A stretch of 7,588 bases of DNA, from the NCBI GenBank assembly GCA_005883365.1, contig VAXA01000064.1, forward strand, positions 1 to 7,588, read 5' to 3'. Below, piece by piece: positions 1 through 5,810 of this stretch (position 1 is the first letter of the stretch; the number at the start of each line of letters is the position of its first letter). This stretch comes from Actinomycetota bacterium. Lineage in GTDB: Bacteria > Actinomycetota > Thermoleophilia > Gaiellales > Gaiellaceae. The notes under the pieces were generated by a model. It did not search any database. It worked only from the letters and a program-made list of their open reading frames with translations, and was not told where the DNA came from. The position numbers were made by a program, and so were the translations under genes.

Positions 1-646
1 CGTCGCTGCCGAAGCGCGAGCGCGCGGCAACTGCCTCCCAGACCTTGACCGGCTCGGATTTCCCCTTCGCCTCCACGGAGGGGGCGTCCTGGTACTCGAT
101 CGCGTGCCGCGTCGCGCGGTACGTCCCCTCACCCACGAGGATCCCGTTCACAGGCGCGGCGCTCTGCAGCCGCGCGGCAGTGTTGACGACGTCGCCCGAG
201 ACCATCCCTTCGCCCTCGACGGCGCGCGCCCCGAGCGCAACGAGCGCCACGCCGGTGTTGACGGCGGTGCGGATCTGGAGCTCCTCGCCGATCGAGTCGC
301 GGATCGCGAGCGCCGCCCGTACGGCGCGCTCGGGATCGTCCTCGTGGGACACCGGCGCCCCGAAGATCGCCATCACGGCGTCGCCGATGAACTTCTCGAC
401 CGTGCCGCCGTACCGCTCGAGCTCGGCGCGGAGCTGCGCGTAGTACGCGGAGAGAGTCGCGCGCACGTCTTCGGGGTCGAGCCCCTCCGCGCGCGCCGTC
501 GAGCCGACGAGGTCGGTGAAGAGGATCGTCACGACCTTCCGTTCCTCCCGCGCCGGCGCGGGGGCGGAGGGGAGCGCGGCGCCGCACATCCCGCAGAGCC
601 GGAAGCCTTCGGGATTTTCCTGGCCGCAGGCAGGACAGATCACCAT
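1..646 (-). CDS. Zinc-ribbon class III adenylate/guanylate cyclase, C-terminus cut by window edge
   Basis: The first 215 residues are visible; the gene continues past the left edge. Residues 1-25 form a zinc ribbon with two CxxC pairs (C4/C7 and C18/C21). Residues 36 to about 205 are a class III nucleotide cyclase domain: metal-binding D45 (LFTDLVGST) and D89 (EKFIGDAVMAIFG), substrate-contacting K85, and transition-state N155 and R159 (GDVVNTAARLQ). The position that is the second substrate-specifying Asp in canonical adenylate cyclases is M148 here, so ATP versus GTP use cannot be read off. Such proteins make a cyclic nucleotide from an NTP. In this family the cyclase is commonly followed by a large AAA/NB-ARC-like ATPase and TPR region; the last visible residues (about 206-215) fit the junction, but that part is unseen. 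No membrane segment is visible, so it is probably cytoplasmic. ATG at 646 is chosen because it begins exactly at the zinc ribbon. It lies 19 bp after the DUF1028 stop, implying one operon. Confidence 0.93.
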   Translation of the reverse strand, partial: MVICPACGQENPEGFRLCGMCGAALPSAPAPAREERKVVTILFTDLVGSTARAEGLDPEDVRATLSAYYAQLRAELERYGGTVEKFIGDAVMAIFGAPVSHEDDPERAVRAALAIRDSIGEELQIRTAVNTGVALVALGARAVEGEGMVSGDVVNTAARLQSAAPVNGILVGEGTYRATRHAIEYQDAPSVEAKGKSEPVKVWEAVAARSRFGSD

Positions 647-660
647 TGGCGTAACCGTAG

Positions 661-667
661 TCCTCTC
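661..667 (-). promoter_or_regulatory. Ribosome binding site of the cyclase gene, overlapping the upstream stop
   Basis: The minus strand reads GAGAGGA, a Shine-Dalgarno-like stretch, 14 nt before the cyclase ATG at 646. It overlaps the TGA stop of the DUF1028 gene (668-666). The spacing is longer than ideal. The motif is also one arm of a short inverted repeat (662-675), so access may depend on ribosomes finishing the upstream gene. The motif is seen directly; its use is inferred. Confidence 0.45.
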
Positions 668-1526
668 AGGAGAGGCGGTCGAGGACGGCGGCCGGCACGA
701 AGCCCAGCCGGACATATCGCTCCATCGCCTCGCGCCAGCGTGGGTCCGATTCGGCGACCGGACGCAGCCGAGCCGCCGCTTCGTCGACGTCGCCGTGCGC
801 GCCGGCCGCGATCGCCGCCGTGAGCGCGACCTGATCCTCAGGCAGGCCGGCCGCGCGCGCGAGCTCGACCTCCTCCTCCAGGCTCGTCTGCGCGTCGAAG
901 CCGCGGCGGCGCCGATACGCGGCGGCGATCCGGTGGAGGCGGCGCAGCTCGTGCAGCGGCTCTGCGTGGTTGTCGACGCGGAGGTCGAAGGCGCGCTGCC
1001 ACGGCTCCTCCTCCCGGTCGCCGGAAACGACGAGCAGCGCCGCGCTCTCGCGGCCACGGAAGTCGCCGCCGGCCTCCTCCGCGGCGTCGAGCGCCGCAAG
1101 CAGCCGTTCGGCGAGCGTGCCCTCCGCCGCGGCGAACGTGTCCGCGGCCGCATGCCAGACGGCCGGCGATGCGAGCATGTTCCCCTGTGCCGAGACCCCC
1201 GGGCGGCCTGTGTGGCCGCAGTCGGGGATGCAGGCGGCGCCGGTGTGGGCGGCAGTGCGCCCGTCGGCGGCGAGGAAGGCGACCTGGCGAAAGTCCCGCT
1301 GCTCGTCCGCCTCCAGCAGTTGCGCGAGCGCGTCCGCCGGGGACTCGCCGGCGGCGAGCAGATCGAGCCCGCGCGGGCCGTAGCTCCGCTCGGTGAACGA
1401 CTGCGTCGCGACCGCCCCGACGCCCGGCAGCGCCCACGCGCAGAACCCGACGCCGAACGCGCGCGACTGCACCGCGACCCCCAGCTCGCCGTTCGCCTCG
1501 TCCCGGCCGACGATCGAGTACGTCAC
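666..1526 (-). CDS. DUF1028 family protein (Ntn-hydrolase-like fold)
   Basis: This 286-residue protein matches the DUF1028 family, which has an N-terminal-nucleophile hydrolase-like fold but no firmly assigned reaction. Family landmarks are the start TYSIVGRDEANGELGVAVQS, residues 39-49 (VATQSFTERSY), the glycine-rich segment 104-118 (GHTGRPGVSAQGNML), GDFRGRESAALLVV at 154-167 and VDNHAEPLHELRRL at 184-197. Residues about 205-286 form a helical, charged tail resembling a degenerate TPR-type domain. The GTG at 1526 is the start: it begins right at the conserved N-terminus, and upstream extension would run antisense into lhr. Thr2 would become the N-terminal residue after Met removal and is a candidate nucleophile, by fold analogy only. 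There is no signal peptide or membrane segment. No Shine-Dalgarno precedes it, but a -10-like TAGGCT ends 7 bp upstream, suggesting a leaderless mRNA. It is first in a minus-strand operon with the cyclase. Substrate unknown. Confidence 0.93.
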   Translation of the reverse strand: MTYSIVGRDEANGELGVAVQSRAFGVGFCAWALPGVGAVATQSFTERSYGPRGLDLLAAGESPADALAQLLEADEQRDFRQVAFLAADGRTAAHTGAACIPDCGHTGRPGVSAQGNMLASPAVWHAAADTFAAAEGTLAERLLAALDAAEEAGGDFRGRESAALLVVSGDREEEPWQRAFDLRVDNHAEPLHELRRLHRIAAAYRRRRGFDAQTSLEEEVELARAAGLPEDQVALTAAIAAGAHGDVDEAAARLRPVAESDPRWREAMERYVRLGFVPAAVLDRLS

Positions 1527-1533
1527 CGAGCCG

Positions 1534-1539
1534 AGCCTA
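1534..1539 (-). promoter_or_regulatory. Putative -10 element for the DUF1028-cyclase operon (leaderless)
   Basis: This is the mirror copy of the lhr -10 in the other arm of the palindrome. On the minus strand it reads TAGGCT with seven bases before the GTG start at 1526, and there is again no Shine-Dalgarno. The two hexamers lie back to back, 2 bp apart, so RNA polymerase probably cannot open both at once. Inferred from sequence only. Confidence 0.5.
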
Positions 1540-1541
1540 GC

Positions 1542-1547
1542 TAGGCT
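1542..1547 (+). promoter_or_regulatory. Putative -10 element for lhr (leaderless)
   Basis: TAGGCT fits the actinobacterial TANNNT -10 pattern. Six bases separate it from the A of the lhr ATG at 1554, the usual -10 to transcription-start distance, so the mRNA would begin at the start codon. No Shine-Dalgarno precedes that ATG, which agrees. No convincing -35 hexamer is visible; it would lie inside the DUF1028 coding region. Inferred from sequence only. Confidence 0.5.
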
Positions 1548-1553
1548 CGGTTC

Positions 1554-4500
1554 ATGGAGCCGCTCTCGCTGTTCCGGCCCGAGACACGCGCCTGGTTCGA
1601 GCGCAACTTCGCCGCGCCGACACCCGCGCAGGACAAGGGCTGGCCGGCGATCGCCGGTGGCGGCCACGTTCTGATCCAGGCGCCGACGGGCTCGGGGAAG
1701 ACGCTTGCGGCCTTCCTCTCCGCCATCGACCGCCTCACGGCTGAGCCCGGGGCCGGCCTCCGCCTCCTCTACGTCTCGCCGCTCAAGGCGCTCAACTACG
1801 ACGTCGAGCGGAACCTGCGCGGCCCGCTCGCCGGCCTGCGCTCGGAGCTCCGCGTCGCCGTCCGCACGGGCGACACGCCCCAGAAGGAGCGCGCAGCGAT
1901 GCTCCGCGAGCCGCCCGACATCCTGATCACGACGCCCGAGTCGCTCTTCCTCCTGCTCACCTCCCGGGCGCGCGAGCTGCTGCGTGGCGTCGACACGCTG
2001 ATCCTCGACGAGGTGCACGCGGTCGCCGGGACGAAACGGGGCGCTCACCTCGCGCTCTCGGTCGAGCGGCTCGAGGCACTCGCGGCGCAGCCCGTCCAGC
2101 GGATCGGGCTCTCGGCGACCCAGCGCCCGCTCGAGGAGATCGGGCGCTTCGTGTCGGGTGGGCGGCCGATCGAGCTCGTCGATGCGGGCGTTGCGAAGGA
2201 GCTCGACCTCGAGGTCGTCGTCCCGGTCGAGGACATGAGGGAGCCGGGGGAGAGTCGCGAGCCGGGAGCCGCCGCAGGCGGCTCGGTCTACCCGCGGGGC
2301 ACCGCCGGCTCTGCCGGCGGTGCTTCCAGCACAGCCTGGGAGCCGAGGTCGATCTGGCCCTCGATCTACCCGGCATTGGTCGAGCTCGTGCGCGCGCACC
2401 GCTCGACAATCGTCTTCGTCAACAACCGCCGGCTCGCCGAGCGGCTCGCTCTGCGCCTGAACGAGCTCGCGGAGGAGGACATTGCCCGCGCGCATCACGG
2501 CTCGCTGGCCCGCGAGCAGCGGACGCAGATCGAGGAGGACTTGAAGGCCGGCCGGATTCCGTGCCTCGTCGCGACCTCCTCGCTCGAGCTCGGGATCGAC
2601 ATGGGCGCCGTCGATCTCGTGATCCAGGTCGAGTCGCCCAAGTCGGTGGCGCGCGGGCTGCAGCGGATCGGCCGCGCCGGCCACTCGCTCGGCGAGGTCT
2701 CGCGCGGGCGGATCTTCCCCAAGTTCCGCGCCGACCTGCTCGAGTCGGCGGTCGTCGCGCAGCGGATGCGGGCGGGGCTGATCGAGGAGACGCAGATCCC
2801 GCGCAACCCGCTCGACGTCCTCGCGCAGCACGTCGTCGCCATCTGCGCCGACGAGGAGATCGAGGTGGCCGAACTGCACAGCCTCGTGCGCCGCGCGTAT
2901 CCCTTCGCCGACCTCTCGCGGGCGCAGCTCGAGAACGTGCTCGACATGCTCGCCGGCCGCTACCCGTCGGACGAGTTCGCCGAGTTGCGGCCGCGGATCA
3001 TCTGGGACCGCACTGCGGGCGTCGTCCGCGGCCGGCCGGGGGCGAGGCGGCTCGCGGTCACGAACGCCGGCACGATCCCGGACCGCGGCCTCTTCGGCGT
3101 CTTCATCGCGGGGGAGACGGGCGGGCGCGTGGGGGAGCTCGACGAGGAGATGGTCTACGAGGCGCGGGCCGGCCAGGTGATCGTGCTCGGCGCATCGTCG
3201 TGGCGGATCGAGGAGATCACCCGCGACCGCGTGCTCGTCTCGCCTGCGCCGGGGGTCCCGGGAGCGGTGCCGTTCTGGAAGGGCGAGGGCGTCGGCCGGC
3301 CGTACGAGCTCGGCGAGGCGATTGGCAAGTTCGCGCGGGAACTGCTCGCCGCTCGTGACCCCAAGGTGCCCGACCTCGACGAGCGCGCCGAGCGGAACCT
3401 CGTCGCCTTCCTCCGCGAGCAGGAGCGCGCGACCGGGGCGCTGCCGTCCGACCGCACCGTCGTCGTCGAGCGCTTCCGCGACGAGATCGGCGACTGGCGC
3501 GTCTGCATCCTCACGCCCTTCGGCGCACGCGTCCACGCGCCGTGGGCGATGGCCGTCGGTGCGCGGCTGCGCGAGTCGCTCGGCCTCGAGGTGCAGTCGA
3601 TCTGGTCGGACGACGGCATCGCCTTCCACCTGCCCGACGCCGACTCGCCGCCCGCGACCGACCTGCTCGTGCTGGACCCGGATGAGCTCGAGGAGCTCGT
3701 GCTCACGGAAGTGGGGCAGACGGCGCTGTTCGGCGCCCGCTTCCGCGAGAACGCCGCGCGCGCCCTCCTGATCCCGCGCCGCCGGCCGGGCGAGCGAACG
3801 CCGCTCTGGCAGCAGCGGCTGAAGGCGCAGGGCCTCCTCCAGGTCGCAAGGAAGTACGCGAGCTTCCCGATCGTGCTCGAGACGTACCGCGAGTGCCTGC
3901 AGGACGTCTTCGACCTGCCGGCGCTGAAGCGGTTGCTCGGCCGGCTCCGCGCCCGCGAGCTCGACCTCGTCGACGTCGAGACCGCGACCGCGTCGCCCTT
4001 CGCGTCGTCGCTTCTCTTCGACTACATCGCGACGTACATGTACGAGGACGACACGCTCGACCGCGACCTGTTGCGGGAGCTGCTTGGCCAGGAGGAGCTG
4101 CGCGAGCTCATCGACCCGGCGGCGCTCGCGGAGGTGGAGGCGTCGTTGCGGCCGTTCCCGCAGGACCCGGAACGGCTCTCAGATTTGCTGCGCTTGCGAG
4201 GCGACCTTCGGGCTGGCGAGTTCGACGAGGCGCATGCCGCGATCCTCGAGACGGAGCGGCGCGCGATCCGCGTCCGCGTCGCCGGTGAGGAGCGGCTCGC
4301 GGCGGCGGAGGATGCGGGCCGCTATCGCGACGCGCTGGGCATCGTGCCGCAGGCCGGCCTCCCGGCGGTGTTTCTCGAGCCGGTGGCCGACGCCCTGCGG
4401 TCGCTCGTGGCGCGCTGGGCGCGCGGGCGCGGCCCGTTCACGACCGCTCAGGCTTCGGCGTGGTTCGGCGTCGACGTGGAGGAGCAGCTGCGCGGGCTCG

Positions 4501-5810
4501 AGCGCGAGGAGAAGCTCGTCCGCGGCGAGCTCCGGCCGGGCGGGAGCGAGCGCGAATGGTGCGACCCGGACGTCCTGCGGCGGCTGCGCCGGGCCTCGCT
4601 CGCTGCGCTGCGCCGCGAGGTCGAGCCGGTGGAGCAGGCTGCGCTCGGCCGCTTCCTCCCCAGCTGGCACGGCATCGACCGCCGGGCGTCGCTCCGGGAG
4701 GCGCTCGTCCCGCTACAGGCGCTGCCGCTGCCGGTCGGTCTCTGGGAGGCAGAGGTGCTGCCGAGGCGGGTGCCCGGCTACCGCGCCGAGCAGCTCGACC
4801 AGCTCTGCGCTTCCGGCGAGCTCGTCTGGGCCGGAGCCGGCCTCGACCGCGTCGCCGTCTTCTTCCGCGACGACGCCCCGCTGCTCGGGCGTCCCGCTGC
4901 GGCACAGCTCCCCGAAGGCGAGGCGCACGACTCGATTCGCGCCGCGCTTGCCGGCGGTGCGCTGTTCTGGGACGGGCTCCTCGGGACGACGGGCCTCGAC
5001 GCCGAGAACGCGCTGCCGGCGTTGTGGGACCTCGTCTGGAGTGGCGAGGTGACGAACGACTCCTGGTCGCCGCTGCGGGCCGAGCGGCGGTACCAGCCTC
5101 CGCGGCCGGAACGGCGCGCGCGCCGTTTCTCACGTTCCCGCGCTCATCGTCCGACGGCGACGCAGGGACGCTGGTCGCTCGCGGCGGAGCTCTTCGCCGG
5201 CAGCGAGCCCGACCGGCGCGCGCTCGCGGAGCTGCTGCTCGAGCGGCACGGCATCGTCACCCGCGACGCTGTCCGTGCCGAGGGGATTCCCGGCGGCTAC
5301 GGCGCGGTGTACGGGGAGCTGCGTGCGCTCGAGACGCTCGGTTCCTGCCGGCGCGGCTACTTCGTCGAGCGGCTCGGCGGTGCGCAGTTCGCGCTCGGCG
5401 GCGCCGTCGAGCGGCTGCGGGAGCTGCGTCCGCGCGACGGCGACGAGCCGGAGCCGCTCGTTCTCGCCGCTGCCGATCCCGCGCAGCCGTACGGCGCCGT
5501 GCTGCCGTGGCCGAAGCGAGCCGGGGCGCGGGCCGCGCGGGTGGCGGGAGCGCACGTCGTGCTGCTCGGCGGCGAGCCTGCGCTCTTCGTCGAGCGCGGG
5601 GGCCGGTCGCTCGTCCCGCTGCGGGAACCGGACGAGGAATGGCTGCGGCCGGCCCTCGCTGCGCTCGTCGGCTTCGTCAAGCGCGGCGGCGCAAAGCGGC
5701 TCGCAGTCGAGCGCTTCGACGGCGAGCCGGTCGCGGAGACGCTCGTAATGCCGCTCCTCATCGAGGCCGGCTTCCTCGCGGGACCACGCCGCGCCGTCCT
5801 CAGGGCATGA
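1554..5810 (+). CDS. lhr: Full-length Lhr-type ATP-dependent DNA helicase
   Basis: This 1418-residue superfamily 2 helicase of the Lhr type has family-typical length (about 1500 in mycobacteria and E. coli). Known relatives translocate 3'-5' on single-stranded DNA and unwind DNA and RNA:DNA duplexes in repair. Motifs in order: AQ at 25-26 (Q-motif region), Walker A APTGSGKT 43-50, Ia SPLKAL 75-80, TTPES 126-130, DEVH box 152-155, SAT 187-189, IV IVFVNNRRLAERL 286-298, V ATSSLELGID 340-349, VI QRIGRAGH 370-377. The Lhr-core winged-helix and beta-barrel regions follow, with LGASSWRIEEI at 545-555; W550 probably matches the Trp that stacks on DNA in mycobacterial Lhr. Residues 729-790 hold another conserved Lhr-core block. 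Residues about 850-1418 are the Lhr C-terminal region of winged helices, including GRWSL (1205-1209) and CRRGYFVERLG (1265-1275), with an arginine-rich linker at 1178-1204. An unusually long linker at about 227-262 carries two DNA hairpins. The start lacks a Shine-Dalgarno and looks leaderless. The stop overlaps the next gene by ATGA. Confidence 0.97.
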   Translation: MEPLSLFRPETRAWFERNFAAPTPAQDKGWPAIAGGGHVLIQAPTGSGKTLAAFLSAIDRLTAEPGAGLRLLYVSPLKALNYDVERNLRGPLAGLRSELRVAVRTGDTPQKERAAMLREPPDILITTPESLFLLLTSRARELLRGVDTLILDEVHAVAGTKRGAHLALSVERLEALAAQPVQRIGLSATQRPLEEIGRFVSGGRPIELVDAGVAKELDLEVVVPVEDMREPGESREPGAAAGGSVYPRGTAGSAGGASSTAWEPRSIWPSIYPALVELVRAHRSTIVFVNNRRLAERLALRLNELAEEDIARAHHGSLAREQRTQIEEDLKAGRIPCLVATSSLELGIDMGAVDLVIQVESPKSVARGLQRIGRAGHSLGEVSRGRIFPKFRADLLESAVVAQRMRAGLIEETQIPRNPLDVLAQHVVAICADEEIEVAELHSLVRRAYPFADLSRAQLENVLDMLAGRYPSDEFAELRPRIIWDRTAGVVRGRPGARRLAVTNAGTIPDRGLFGVFIAGETGGRVGELDEEMVYEARAGQVIVLGASSWRIEEITRDRVLVSPAPGVPGAVPFWKGEGVGRPYELGEAIGKFARELLAARDPKVPDLDERAERNLVAFLREQERATGALPSDRTVVVERFRDEIGDWRVCILTPFGARVHAPWAMAVGARLRESLGLEVQSIWSDDGIAFHLPDADSPPATDLLVLDPDELEELVLTEVGQTALFGARFRENAARALLIPRRRPGERTPLWQQRLKAQGLLQVARKYASFPIVLETYRECLQDVFDLPALKRLLGRLRARELDLVDVETATASPFASSLLFDYIATYMYEDDTLDRDLLRELLGQEELRELIDPAALAEVEASLRPFPQDPERLSDLLRLRGDLRAGEFDEAHAAILETERRAIRVRVAGEERLAAAEDAGRYRDALGIVPQAGLPAVFLEPVADALRSLVARWARGRGPFTTAQASAWFGVDVEEQLRGLEREEKLVRGELRPGGSEREWCDPDVLRRLRRASLAALRREVEPVEQAALGRFLPSWHGIDRRASLREALVPLQALPLPVGLWEAEVLPRRVPGYRAEQLDQLCASGELVWAGAGLDRVAVFFRDDAPLLGRPAAAQLPEGEAHDSIRAALAGGALFWDGLLGTTGLDAENALPALWDLVWSGEVTNDSWSPLRAERRYQPPRPERRARRFSRSRAHRPTATQGRWSLAAELFAGSEPDRRALAELLLERHGIVTRDAVRAEGIPGGYGAVYGELRALETLGSCRRGYFVERLGGAQFALGGAVERLRELRPRDGDEPEPLVLAAADPAQPYGAVLPWPKRAGARAARVAGAHVVLLGGEPALFVERGGRSLVPLREPDEEWLRPALAALVGFVKRGGAKRLAVERFDGEPVAETLVMPLLIEAGFLAGPRRAVLRA
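2266..2284. repeat. Hairpin-forming inverted repeat inside lhr (first of two)
   Basis: GAGCCGCC (2266-2273) and GGCGGCTC (2277-2284) form a perfect 8-bp stem around a 3-base loop (GCA). It lies in the low-complexity linker between helicase motifs III and IV and stays in frame. With the stronger hairpin 14 bp downstream it resembles a REP-type paired palindromic element, though no second copy is visible in this window. Confidence 0.7.
2299..2323. repeat. Hairpin-forming inverted repeat inside lhr (second of two)
   Basis: The arms 2299-2309 (GCACCGCCGGC) and 2313-2323 (GCCGGCGGTGC) are perfect 11-bp complements around a 3-base loop (TCT). The stem is strong and encodes part of the Gly/Ala/Ser-rich linker PRGTAGSAGGASS. 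No T-tract follows, and translation continues into conserved motif IV, so it is not a terminator. It may be a palindromic repeat captured in frame. Confidence 0.75.
5110..5127. repeat. Perfect 18-bp palindrome inside lhr
   Basis: AACGGCGCG is followed directly by CGCGCCGTT. One more pair (5108/5129) matches beyond a G/T mismatch. It lies in codons for the arginine-rich linker of the C-terminal region (about residues 1186-1192, ERRARRF). Strings of CGC/GCG Arg and Ala codons can make such palindromes by chance, so function is doubtful. Confidence 0.6.

Larger units (their letters stand above)
1528..1553. repeat. Palindrome filling the divergent intergenic region
   Basis: The core at 1531-1550 is a perfect 20-bp palindrome, CCGAGCCTAG followed directly by its reverse complement CTAGGCTCGG. 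The flanks add two more pairs (1528 G with 1553 C, 1529 A with 1552 T) around one G/T mismatch (1530/1551), giving 26 bp with 12 of 13 pairs matched. It occupies essentially all of the 27-bp gap between the GTG of the DUF1028 gene (1526) and the ATG of lhr (1554). It could be a symmetric two-way promoter, an operator for a dimeric regulator, or both. Confidence 0.9.

Noticed and set aside
516..1544. Plus-strand open frames of up to 342 residues opposite the cyclase and DUF1028 genes
   Set aside because: No recognisable motifs, and the minus-strand genes on the same DNA have clear family signatures.
2299..2323. Strong hairpin considered as an intrinsic terminator
   Set aside because: No T-tract follows on either strand, and the open frame continues into conserved helicase motif IV.
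2227..2345. Possible frameshift or intervening element splitting lhr
   Set aside because: The frame is continuous, and conserved Lhr sequence resumes immediately on both sides, so the gene appears intact.
1527..3629. A very long minus-strand open frame extending the DUF1028 gene upstream across lhr
   Set aside because: It is antisense to a clearly conserved helicase core. Its translation is Arg/Asp/Leu-rich low complexity typical of shadow frames in GC-rich DNA, and DUF1028 homology starts exactly at the GTG at 1526.
4460..5806. Upstream in-frame extension of the dehydrogenase into lhr (a 730-residue open frame)
   Set aside because: The added part is Arg/Ala-rich shadow sequence. The Rossmann motif and the ATGA overlap fix the start at 5807.
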